This document shows, piece after piece, positions 42,018-54,900 of a DNA stretch of 64,000 nt. A program made the position numbers and the translations under genes. Position 1 is the stretch's first letter, and every line of letters begins with the position of its first letter. Source of the stretch: Hybos culiciformis (lineage: Eukaryota; Arthropoda; Insecta; Diptera; Hybotidae); contig OZ023274.1 of NCBI GenBank assembly GCA_964007475.1, positions 102,347,372-102,411,371 of the forward strand. The letters run 5' to 3'. The notes beneath the pieces are model-generated. The model worked only from the letters and a program-made list of their open reading frames with translations, was not told the origin of the DNA and ran no database searches.

Positions 42018-42516
42018 ATACCGTATCTGCACTTGGACCTTAAAACTGACCTTTGAGTGGAACTGACCTGTAAACTGACCTGTGAACAGGCCTTTCTCAT
42101 ACAAAAAAAAAGGAAAAAAAATAACTAACCTTTGCGTAAAAGGCCAGTTTGCAGACAAAAAAAGTTAGTTTGCAGACAAAAAAGGTCAGTTTGCACACAT
42201 TATAGTTGCCAACTTTTCTGCTTTTTCCTTGCTTTTTTCTGCCTTTTTTCTATTTTCAAAAGGTTGGCAATACAAATTTAAAAATAAACAAGTAAACAAC
42301 AAACAGAAATTCAAAATTTTTAAATAATAAAATTTGAATAATTTGGAAATTGGAAATATTAAAAAATAAAAAAATTTAAAAGTAAAAAAATAAAAAATGA
42401 ATTCCAGCAAAAAAAAAAAATTAAATAAAATGCTGTAAAAAAAAACACATATGTGTACGGGTCTCGTTAAGGCGACCTTACGAACTGACCTTTGCAGACA
42501 AGTGCAGATACGGTAT
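42018..42516. mobile_element. Foldback-like element with 18-bp TIRs and internal repeats
   Basis: Perfect 18-bp inverted ends, ATACCGTATCTGCACTTG at 42,018-42,035 and its complement at 42,499-42,516, bound a 499-bp element. Inside, short units related to AACTGACCTTTG occur near the ends and, in the opposite orientation, units related to CAGTTTGCAGACAAAAAA occur three times at about 42,140-42,200. A second inverted pair (TTGCCAAC at 42,206-42,213 and GTTGGCAA at 42,263-42,270) sits in the middle. It has no credible coding frame; the minus-strand frame at 42186-42410 is chance. TA or TAA flanks are possible target duplications. Confidence 0.8.
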
Positions 42517-45500
42517 AAGATTTGAATAATTTTTCACTATAATTTTATCTCAAATGATCTCAAATGATGTATTACCAATATCAAAATACCTCTATATAAT
42601 CATGTATACATAAACAGAAAATTAATTTAACTTTTATTTTTCATTATCTTCAAAATTGAACATCTTTAGTTCCCCTTTATTTGATTAGTATGATATAAAT
42701 TTTATATTTGTATCTGGAATTGAAATTTCCTATCATAGATACAGCAAAAAAAAAAAAAATTTTACATAAACAGGACTAATGAATTCTTAACGATTTGTTA
42801 AGTCTCATTGACAATCATAATATTAACGAAAAACGATATTAAAAAAAAAAGTATTTCATTGGAAATAATAAAATCTATCTAATCTATGTAAAAATAATAT
42901 TTTTTTTTTCTGTTCATTAACATTCTTCTTTTTTTTTCTATCTCTCTGCTTTAATCTTTTAGAGATATTCTATTTATATACAAATTAATACATAATTCGA
43001 TTAATCAAAGTCGCATAAACAGATAAAATAATGATTTAAAAGAAAAAATAAAAAAATTAATGGCAAATAAAATTAGTTCTGAAATTTCGTGAATTGATTC
43101 TTATTTTAAGGAATTATATAATTACAATAATAATAAAATAATACATCAATGATGGTAATAAAGGTTTTACGATTATTATGAACTCTATCGGACTCCGATA
43201 AATAATAAGAACACAGAATAGCAGCTAGTTTACAATAATCACAATGTGTTCTCACAATTAATTTTGGGTATATGATTAATAATACTTAGGTAAATAGGTA
43301 TTCGGCTTATCCAATCGCTTTTTAGTACTGTGTTACAAAATTATTAAAAGTATAAGATAAAATAAATATTTTATAAAAGAACCAAAAAAATTAATAAATT
43401 AGATATTCAGAGCAAAAAAAGTGTATTTCATATTAAAAAATGTTTCAATAATATAATTACAATAATATACATTAATTTCAATTCTAATTCTTATATTATT
43501 AAATTAATTTCGATTTGTAACAACCATATATTATCCTGTGTGTAATGATATTATTTACATTTCTATATCTAAATATTTTTATTGAATAATTTTCACTGAA
43601 AAAAAGTCTAGACGCATTATATCATATGGTAATTTCCATTAAGTGAGAATGATAGAATTTTTATTATGTACATATATATAAAGTTACATATTCAATTTTC
43701 AAAAAAAAAAAATATTTTATTTCACATACATTTTATATACCTTTTTGGCCATTTGATTTTTTGAATATTCAAAAGGCAATATATTGATTGCATTACAATT
43801 TCATTTTTAATGTCTTTGAAGTGATTTGGGCGTAATAAATGCACACTGAAAAAAAATTCATTGAATAGAATTCAATAATAATTTATAGAAAAATTTTATT
43901 TTCATTCCAAACTTTCATTACTTTTAAGTGAGAATCTTGTCTGTTAATGTTAATCTGCTCTTCAAAATTCAAATCGGTCCGGCACTTTTTTATCATAAAT
44001 AACACTGTTATATATATTTCAAATATATACATAAAGATTTGAATGATTTGAAACCTAATCCATATAGAACATACAATTTTACAATTTTTTTCAGTATACC
44101 TATTTCCAAAATAGCGAGTACCGTTAACAAATTGGAACAGATTTTTAAGTTTAAAATATCTAAGGATAACATTCCGAAGTATTATATATTTTATGTGATG
44201 CCATCAAAAAAAATAATAAAAATTTTTAGTAATAAAAATGAAATAATATATTTTAGAGGCATTTTAGCTTCGCAATTTTATGTCTAAAACTATGCTCTTT
44301 TTAGATTTTGTATATTCAAATTGAATTTCCAATTATAAAAATAACCCCTTTTTTTTGGATAATAAATATAATTTTCTTTATATAAGGCACTATAAGTAAT
44401 TAAAAAAAAAATCTGGAAAATATACCTAGTGTGGTTTCAATAAAAGGTCTATTAATTCAACAAGGACATATGTACGCACATATATTTTACATATAGATAT
44501 TATTATGTATATGGAGGGAAAAGGAATATCCACATTCCGGCCGGCTTTTATTTATTTTTCAGTCTTGGTGTATTAGACTCAATTTTTAAGTTTAGTTAAT
44601 TTAAAATAAAGAATTTGGATGAAGCAAAATGAAACTTGGTAAAAATTTCTGAGTATAATATTTTGTCTATATTGTGTTAATCTTTTTATCTTAAGTCAAA
44701 AAAGATTTAACTATCTTTTTTTTTTAACTCTGTTAGAACGTTTATAATTTATATATAGGTCTAATTAGCAGAAGGATTTCAATATTTCGAAATAACAAAT
44801 TTTTGCCAGAACTCCATAATGTTGAAAATTTGCAGTTGAAATTCCAAAAATATATAAAAAAAAAATATTTTTAAAACCCTAGATAACAATTTAGATAATC
44901 AAAATGCAATATAGACTTAATGTTATTAACCTTTATGTAAAAAATTTGGATGAAATATGTTCAAAAAACACCAAAAAACACAAAAAAAAAACAAAAACTA
45001 AAGTTTTATTTATTTAGTATATTTTGGTTAAATTTAAAATCTAGAAAGGCTAAATTACATAAAGAGGATATCATAACATTAATTCATGCATAATAAATTT
45101 ATTGAAAAATATCCTTTGATGTATTTTTTATTTTTGTATTTTTTATTTATTTTTTGTTTTTTTTTTTATATTTTTTAAGAAAGAGAAAAATGATAAAAAG
45201 GAAAATCACCATCAAAAAGATTTCCCATGAAATTTTACAAGAAAAATGTTCCAATATAGAATTTTCGTTTATTTTTTTTTTTTCTATGATAAATTATTTT
45301 TAAAGTACATACCTATGTATATATTTTCGCTAAGAATAATGTGTTTTTCTTTGATGAAAAATATACATTTATTTTATATATATTCTTTTTTCAAACTATG
45401 GGAGATTTTGTTTCAGTATGATTAGATTAACTTGAAATATTTAAACACATTTCTACATATAACTTCATAGTAAAAACCAAGAACCAACTTTGAAATAAAA

Positions 45501-48500
45501 AAACCTGCCAAATTATATCGATTTTTGTCTAAGTTCAAATTTATAGAAGAGTTTTCAAAGAGAAAAGTACTGCCGTTAGCATTAGAAATAATTTGATATC
45601 GAATACAAAACTTAAGCCTATATTGTCTTGACAAATATGAAACGAAATTAAAATATTTCTAAATAATCCTGACTGATTAAGTTCTTTGTATGTATAGTAT
45701 GAATTAATTATTAATTATTTTTCAAATTCTTAGAATATTTAAAACTATAATTGAATATATAATTATAATAATAAGTTAAAAATGTTTGTACTATATTTTA
45801 AGTTTTAATGCTTAAACGTGTATTTATTTTGCGAAACTTAATAACAGTTTAATATAATCTTTTAATACTATTATTATTATTTTTAACTTTTCTTGCACAT
45901 TAACATTAGAATTTTTAAACACAAAAATGTATATTAGACACTTAGATAGTAGTAAGATAGTAAATTTGTTTTTTTTTTGTTTCGAAAACGTAACATATTA
46001 TGAACGCTGTTCAATGCATTTTCATAGAGGTGTTAAATCTAGATAAATAATAATAATGTAAAATTCTTTTTCAAGTTTTTCCAAATGAAAAATATTTTAA
46101 AATAGTTTGAACTAATTTATGTTTTGCATGATAAAAATATTTGCTTTTATGAATAAAAATTATTTTTTTTTTTCGTAATAACAGCATTTCGTTAGTATAA
46201 TAAAATGTTCGAATAAATTATGTTTTTAACATTTATTTTTGGTTACAATTTTTAAATTTTACCTTTTTAAAAAAAAAATCATTAAACCTGTCAAGAGAAT
46301 AGCGATAGAAAATTTGACACTTATGAATAAAAAGTTCAAATAATTTCCAACACTTATGTTTGATCGTTTCCTTTGATCGAAAGAAAATAAAGTTAGGCAA
46401 ATTACAAGTCTTTTCAAAATTTAAAAAACTCTTATTCACACTAAGTTCGATAATAGGTCTATTAATACTAATTAAATTTTAACTCTCTTTTTATTAATAA
46501 ATCCAAGGATTTGAGAAAATAAAATCAACATGTAAAAATTTGGAAATAAAATCCAATACCACCGTTCGTTGATACCTACAGAAAAATAAAAATAATTTAC
46601 CCTAATTTATTATATTCTGCAAAAATTTTCCATTTTCACATATATATAACCCATGGGGTGAAAAATTTTGCCTAAAATTACGCTAAATCTTAATTGCATA
46701 ATAATGGAACTTAAAATAATGGTTTATTATTATAATTTTCATTTTGCATGATGATTTAAAGTTTTTATGCATATAATTTTATTTTATAAAAAAAAAATAT
46801 ATTATGTTTTAGTTTTAACAGCATGAAAAGGAAGACAGGTTACATTGAAATATGAGTAATAACAAAATGATCGACTTTATATAATTTCGATGTGTAAAAA
46901 TTTATGTTGTTCATCTTGCTAACTAAGTTAAATTTCTTCATATTCATTAATTTGTTCTCAAAGAATGATAAAGTTCAAGCAAAAGAATAGACAAATAATA
47001 AATCATTTACAAATTAAGGACATCATTAATTAACCATATTTGGCTCATTTTCAAACAAAAAAGTGTATTTATAAAGTGAACTAATAGAATAGTTTAAAAA
47101 ATTTTATTGACCTCTCATTCGAGTAAAAATAGACGATAGTTATTATTAGATTATACATAGAAAATGATTATAAAATATCTAGATTAGTAAAATTAGTATG
47201 AAAAGGTAGAAATTTACTTAGCTGAAGATCAAAAATGTATAAGAACCACTTTTAGAATTGAAATAATTGAAAATTGGGATTTAGATTTAATTGAACTTTG
47301 AACGTCACAGAGTTAGAATTTTTTTTTTTGAACGAGATTATTACCCACTTTAGAATAAATATTTTTCGATATTTTGAATATGAACCTTTTTTAAAAATGT
47401 TATTTTAAAGTTTCTTTTAAAAGTTATTATTTTAATTAGAAATGGCATGAGGAGGAAACTTTATTAAAATCGATTTTAAACAAATTTAGCATACAAAATT
47501 AGTTTGCAAAATGATAATTAAGAATGTGGTTCACAATAAATTTAGGTTTTTTGAAAATTTTACCTACATATTTATTGCGAATTAAGAAGAAAATAACGAA
47601 TATAATTTTTGTTTCAACAAAAAAAAAAAAACATAGTTAGTTCAAAATTATTTCAGTTTTAAGAAACTGAAGTTTTTATTTTATTAAAATATAGAAAATA
47701 TGCAAACGAAAACTTTATTTTAAACAATTTAATGACATTGTAGTTTATTGAGTTAATGCACGCCAATGTCAGTAAGAACATTTCAAAATATGATCTTGAT
47801 GTGGGTGGCTTCTCTTGAATTAAAATACTTGAAGAGTAGATCACACTAGATTGTCTTCTCTGTGTTACACTGAAAAAAAAACTTGTTGGAAAATTAGCAA
47901 TAAGAACCAGCTATAAAATTATAAAATCTGTAATCTGTGAATCCTGGAAAAAAAAGTACTAATTGAAAGTACATTGAGTCTCTCATATGTTTTAAACTTT
48001 TCTTTATTTAGAAAAATTGTTGATACATGTTTTTTGGCTTATTATAAAATTTTTAAGAATAAATTATTTTGAAAAGTGTACATTTTCAGCTTTTTAAAGT
48101 CATCCCATACAATTTTTTTCCTTTAGACTTTTCAAATGATAAATGTCCAAAGAAATTAGCTTACAGCACTTTAGGATTTTCAATTTTAAAGTCATATATA
48201 TGACACTAAAACTATATAATACAAAAAAAAAATATGAATTTTAGCAATAAAAACCTTATAATACATAATATATTATTCGTATCTGAAAGAATAACAGTGT
48301 TGTAGCGGTTATATTCTATATTTCTTAGGTGTATATCGTGTATTATATAATTTTATAACACTATAATATAAGCCCTTCTACATAATAACTTATGTATCCT
48401 CTTTTATTTTTTATTTTATTTTTTTTGAAACGTATGTAATGTACTACACTTATGTGTTACATGAAGAAAATCTATATATACCTCGTATATCCAAACAAGC

Positions 48501-50718
48501 TTACAAGTTTTTAACAATAACAAATCATTTTCACATGACATTATATGTACGTTATAAATTTCTTGAACAGTATTTATGACAATTGACTATAAATCATTTT
48601 GGATACTATATGTGGAGTATAAAAGTATAGAAAGAGAAAAAAAATTACTTAGACGTGAATGCAAGTTAGACATAAGTGGGAAATTTTTTTTCATAAACAA
48701 CATATAAAAGCTATATAAATAAATAAAGTATTAAATAAAATATTAATTTATGATCCAAAAGCCTATCAATTTCATTTCTTTTTTTTTTCCTTTGACAAAT
48801 AAACAGAAATTTTACAAAATTTTATATCTATTGTCGCTTCAAATTAATTTACGATTGGTCAGCGGCTTACAGGAATACAAAATTTTCATGTTGGTTGAAG
48901 TCAAAATTTGAAGAATTGACAATTAAGTAATTAAGTATAATGTCGACTTTTAACAGATAAATTTTTGGATCTGCAAGACATATTAAATATATTTTTTATT
49001 CTTTGCTTTGTTTCAGCACTCAATTGAAGGATAGATTGTAAGAACGTATAGCATTTAAGTTTATGTTGATACTGTATTATGTATATTTGCAGCCTTATTT
49101 AATAAAAATTATGTATATTTTATAAGCAATGGAAAATTCGGTGATCTTAAGTACCATATAGAAAAATTGTTAATATCAATTATCTATATATAAAATGCCG
49201 ACCAAATACTCCAAATATAAGTACTGTACGCATTAGAGATAATTTCACATATATAAATTTTCTGTCCACGTACTTGATACACTCGTGTATGTTCAATTGT
49301 ACATAATATATAAACATTATATACATATAAATTACATAATGTGCATATATACGCTTTGAACAACTTCTTTTGCTTTAAGTGTTTAATTTTGTAATATTTG
49401 AATGAGCTATATAGATGAATTCAAATTGGTTAAATTTATCTTCCTAAATGTGTCGTCTAAGAATTATCCTTATAAAATAAAAAATAAAAAAATAATAAAT
49501 TTACAACTTCAAAAGAAACATGAAAGTATTGATGAAAGAGTTCTTTTCGCTGAAAAATGTTGGCACTTAGAGTTGCAGAGTATAGAGATACAATATTTCA
49601 TTTTCAGTAACGTGATGAATTATTAAAGCATTAGATTTTATATTGCAAAAAAAAAAACACAATTTCTTATTTTTTCGAAAGTTTCTTGTATTTGAACATG
49701 TTATTTAGTTCCTCAGCGTGTCAGACTATTGTTTAAATTGCCAAATTTCAATTTGTTGCGTTTTTATGATTTTATAGTGCTTTTATGAAATTTTGTTATG
49801 TCAAAAAAAAAAAATGTATATAATTTATAACATCAAAGTTCTTATTTAAAATTTAAATCCTGAATTTCGCTTAAACTTTTTATACTTTATTTAATTTTTA
49901 TGTATTCTATATTTTTTTATATCCATAACAGCAATAATGTAATTTGATGTTTTTATTATGTTAAATTACCATGATATTATAAAAAAAAGCAATATGTTGA
50001 AAAAAATTTGAATTTTGTTTTTTTTTTTTCTTAAATCATTAAGCTTTTTTCTGACTTGATAAAAAATTAATATACTTAAACGATTTAACTTTAAACATAT
50101 TATTTATATTTTCATTAATAAGAAGAACCGTTGTATGCAATAACATTAATAAAAAAAAAACTTTTATATGGAAATATAAAAGCTTACTCTCATAAAATTT
50201 TTGAAAAAAAAAATTAACTTAATTTGAAGTCAAGCTTTATGGTTCTGATTCCAAACCTACCTTTTGTTGGCTTCAAAACGAAATTATTTGCCAATGTTAA
50301 TTAAAACTTAAAATATCAAAAGTTGACATTTTAACTAAAAAGTTTAAACAATTGAACAGTTCAAAATGTGAATATCTGTGTAAAATAGTTTCGATTTATA
50401 AAACAAAACAAAAAATAAATAATAAAAATTATACAAACAATTTTTGACCCTAAAATATAATATATAATACAACTTAATTTATTATTATTGGTTAATAGCC
50501 TATTATTTACCAAATTAATTTTTGTCAACAAAAATAACATAAAATAACCCCTAACATTATATACCTTTTTCTTTTTCTTGTTTTTGTTTTGTATAATATC
50601 AGTTTCAACACTTTTAATGGCTACAAAAGCAGAGAAAAGCAATACATCAAAAGTGTTATGTTCTGCTTTTCTAACCCATTAAAAATATTTGTATATATGT
50701 AACCATAGGAATATATAG
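42517..50718. other. AT-rich non-coding DNA
   Basis: No gene is supported. Frames at 44039-44287, 45422-45634, 46233-46439, 47659-47844, 49402-49626 and 50361-50642 are 61-93 codons, unrecognised and chance-like. Two TTACACTG/CACACTGAAAAA words (near 43,844 and 47,867) look like transposon termini but have no partner nearby. No RNA gene was found. Confidence 0.65.
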
Positions 50719-51908
50719 CAGTGGCGAGCGGTCTAAGGTGCTCCAGGTGCAGAGCACACTCTCTTAAAAAATACCTTATCAAAATAAAATTATAAAAAAA
50801 ATTATAACTAGCTAGAGTTTTTAAATCAATATGTTTTTGTTTTTCAATACATACTGGCAAACAAAAGTACTCTGAATATTTACAAAATTCGCGTTAGAAT
50901 CTGAAAAAAGTAAAAAATAAAAATTTACCATTATCGCACTGCAATTAAAGTTATAACAAATTTTTTGGTGCTAATCAGGTGCTAGCACAACTTGCTTGAA
51001 CAAAAATAATAAAGCTTTTTATTTTTCATATAAAAAATTTCCAGCATTGCGCATGCGTAATCATTTTACACAAGCAAAATATAAAAAAAAAATCCTTTTG
51101 TGTGCTACAAAATTTCTGCACCTCTCTATCAACAAACGAACATTATAAACAATTTCTGATCCTACACAAAAAACTCTAGTGGAAAACTGTGAAGGTGTAA
51201 GCTTTTTATATTGTTTTGTGCTTTTGATGTTTTGCCGCTCAAAGGAATTTTTCTCTCTCTGAACATAAGAACTCTAGTGGAAAACTGTGAAGGTGTGTTT
51301 TGTTTTGTTTTGTGCTTTTGATGTTTTGCCGCTCAAGGGAATTTTTCTCTCTCTGAACATAAGAACTCTAGTGGAAAACTGTGAAGATGTGTTGTTTTGT
51401 TTTGTTTTGTGCTTTTTATATTTTGCCGCTCAATGGGAATTTTTCTCCTATGAACATAAGAATGGTAAAATTCTGAAAAGTAAACTGTTGTAAGTGACAA
51501 TAATGTTGTCTTTAAGAAAAAATGTTTATTGAAATGTTTTTGTTAAAATTTAGTTTATTGAAAATTTTGGAATAAAAATATTCTGAACGTAAAATAGTCT
51601 AGGTGCGTTTGGTTGGTGTAATTAAATCTTAAAAGGAAATTACAGTAACAAAATGCATGTTGAATTTTTTTACACAGAATATTTTTATTTAAAAATTTTT
51701 TTGAGCAGAAGCACTATTGTTTCAAAACATTATAAGAACATTATAAATTATAATTAACTACAATCTAGATTAATAAAAAAAAATAAAAAATAAAAAAAAA
51801 ATAAAAAATGGAACCATTATCCCTCTACGTCCTCGTCATTGGTTCTGGGTCACTCCAAGGGTGGGACAACTCTGCACACCTTCAAATAAAAGTCACCGCA
51901 CGCCACTG
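50719..51908. mobile_element. Non-autonomous hAT transposon
   Basis: The element begins CAGTGGCGAGCGGT and its inverted right end reads CAGTGGCGTGCGGT (13 of 14 match). It is flanked on both sides by a perfect 8-bp direct repeat, ATATATAG (50,711-50,718 and 51,909-51,916). An 8-bp duplication with CAGTGGCG-type ends is the hallmark of the hAT superfamily. The 1,190-bp interior has no transposase frame, but carries three ~95-bp tandem repeats. The intact duplication points to a fairly recent insertion mobilised by a transposase encoded elsewhere. Confidence 0.88.
51172..51462. repeat. Three ~95-bp tandem repeats inside the hAT element
   Basis: Units begin at 51,172, 51,270 and 51,364, each with AACTCTAGTGGAAAACTGTG and each ending in CTGAACATAAG or a close variant. 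They share GTTTTGTGCTTTT and TTTTGCCGCTCAA. Copies 2 and 3 have expanded TTTTG runs. The 68-codon frame across copies 2-3 (51,287-51,493) merely reflects the repeat. Confidence 0.92.
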
Positions 51909-51916
51909 ATATATAG

Positions 51917-54900
51917 GTATTATGTGTAGAATTTATTTTATAAATTGAAATCATGAAATGAACTGCTAAAAACTTGTTAAAAGCATTGTTTTTTTTTTTT
52001 TTTTGGAAAACCTAAAAGTGCAAAAAATTAATTTAGAAAATAGAAAAATATTTTTCCAATGAACTCTTTTCTATAAATATATAACACAGAATAGGTGTCA
52101 AATGTCAGTATAGTGCAATATAGACAAATCTTCTTTACTTAAAAAAAATGTTTTTACTTTGTTTTATTTGTTTTTATGTCGTCCACTAGTTACATACTTA
52201 CATAATAATAAACAATGATTGTTTAAAGTAACTTAATTCTTTTCAAATATTTAGTTTTTCTTTCTTTAATTTTCATTTTCATTTTCACTTAATTCGGCAC
52301 AAAACAACTGAATGAAATAATTAAATAGATTTTCTTTCATTTAAGTTACATATAGGAGGGAGAAATGCGAGTTTATTTACAGACTTTGTCTGCCATTCAT
52401 AAATTTGAATTGCAAAATAATAGTTTCCATACGAATTTTGAGTTAGGTTATTTCTTAATTCTGGAATACCTAGCTCTAAGAGCTTGAAAATTGTACATAA
52501 AAAATATTTTTTTTTCAGAAGTTGAAGGGAACGCTATATCAAAAGCATTATGCGATGGCTGATGTATGTACGTCAAAAATGATTTAAAAATTAATTTCAT
52601 CTATGTCTGTAAGGTTTTTATATTCCATGTTACAAAACTGTAGAAGAAAAAAAACTCTATATTTTTTATTAAAATTTTTCTAGTCAATGTTAACATTAAT
52701 TCCAAATAGTAATAATACTGCCATTTTCATTTTTTTGTTAATAAAAAAAAATTATCTTTAAATAAACATAAACCAAAGATATAAAGTTTAATGTAATTTT
52801 GAAATCCTGTAATAATACTTATAATGTAGTTAGTTATAAAAACTAAAAATTATTATTATTTTTTTTTTTTTTTCATATTCTGTACATTGTTTTATTAAAA
52901 GAAGAAAGTATTATTATTATTATCATTTTCATCCAATATAAAGTTTAAATCTCAAATATAAATAAAATAATATAAAAATATTAAATTGGAATATGAAGTT
53001 TATAAATTCCTTCTTATGGAAATGTAATTTAAATTTAGGTTGGACCTTATCTTTTAAAACTTGAAAGTTTATAGTTGCTGCTAGGTAAGGGACTAATGTT
53101 GTCAACAACATAAATTACTTTTACTGTATTTATTTGAGAATGAACACAATCAGAGCTATTTTTTGTCTCAACGAAAGCTACGACAATTGTCAAGTTGTTA
53201 AATTATAAAAATTTATAAATGAAAATTGAAAGATATCAGTCTAATATTAAAATTTAACATTTAAAAATGAGTTTTAAACAACTATAATTACTCATAATGT
53301 TGAAAATTCAGCTAAGCCGATAACAATTTTATGTATAAGTCTGTCATGAAATAAATTAATGAGCTCGCAACATAAATAAAAATTTTATTCACATTTAAGG
53401 TATATATACCCTTTCAAATATAATGTTCACTTCAATTCATTTAAAAAATTTTTTTTATGAAATATTAATTAAATCTACTATGTAGTATCTACTGAACGAT
53501 ATAACGATTATATTCTAAATTGATAGTGGTAATAGTAATTTTACTTAACTTAAACTGTCTATAATCCGAATATAACATAGATTTATACTCAGCAACTGTA
53601 TACAATTGCATTGAATGTACACATACCAAAATGGTATGAGAAGATTAAATAAAATATAATCCTCTTACAGTTTTTGTAACATAATATCCTGCACATTTAC
53701 AAGAATAAAAAAATTAAATAAAAAAAAACGCGGCAAAACAATGGAAAATATTTATAATAATAATAATAAAGTGGAAGGAACTATATAAGGACTTTAAAAA
53801 ATATAGTTTATATCAAAATATAGATTACAAATAAAAACAATTTAATATAAAAATCAAATTAATATATATAGTAAAATTTAATAACTATATTTTATTGGAA
53901 AAGAAAATGGAATTAACCTGTTGCTTTTCTATCATATATTTTTTCACGGCTATCTGGAACCTAAAACTCGTATACAAACAAATTTTAATAGTTAATAGAT
54001 AAATTTTATAGATTTAAATACAAACATTTTATTACCAGACTTTTATACCCTAATTTAGGTTACAAAGTTGTAAATAAAAAATTCTTATATTCTTTGAGAA
54101 TTCGGCAAAATATATTTATTTTAAGATTAAAATCTTTCAAAAAGGATATAAATTCAATCCTTGTTAAAATATTTTTGTATATAAAGTTCAATGCAGGAAA
54201 TTATATTTTGATAAATTTTCAAATAGGAAAAACATTCAAAAAGTTCTCATTTATCATTGTTATATTTAATGAAATATTATATTCATTTTAAATAAAATTA
54301 TATTTAAAGAATTAAAACATTATGTTTTTGTTTGTATTTTTAATTTTATTTTTTTTTTATAATTTATAGTTGAAAAGTTAGTTCAGTTTTGATTTGCACA
54401 GAATTCAATTACCGTCATTGATTAAAACGAATTATACTTAATTTCCATTAGTCAAAGACTTCAGGAAGGCATTATAACAAAACAACTAAATATCTTTTAG
54501 TTGATTATATATACTTCTATTTCCTAACGTTAGAATTGTTTTATCAATAAAATAAAACAATTTTTTTAAAAATATGCTTTAATGTCAATGGAAACGTTCT
54601 TCTACCGATAGTTTTTCATTCTTCATTTTGGCAGCTTATTTGATTCCTTTACCATTAATTACTAAGTTATTTAGATTCTTCCCAATTTATCTCTATTTCA
54701 AATCAAATTAATAACTAATCTTCAATAATGCTATAAAAAAAAATTATTTTCTTCACTTTAACTTCAAGTACTTAATAGAAAAAAAAAATTTATATCCATA
54801 AGTTGCACTTTAAAGTTAATTCTATTTTATTTACCTTCAAAAAAAAAACAAATTTATTTTTATATCAATCTATCTTCAAAAAAAAAATGAATAATAAAAA

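Noticed and set aside
43844..47877. CACACTGAAAA / TTACACTGAAAA words that look like transposon ends
   Set aside because: They are in the same orientation, 4 kb apart, without inverted partners or target duplications.
51172..51462. Regular repeats considered as a CRISPR array
   Set aside because: The units are contiguous ~95-bp tandem repeats with no unique spacers, in a eukaryotic transposon.
51287..51493. 68-codon frame in the hAT element
   Set aside because: It starts at a GTG and only reads through the ~95-bp tandem repeats.
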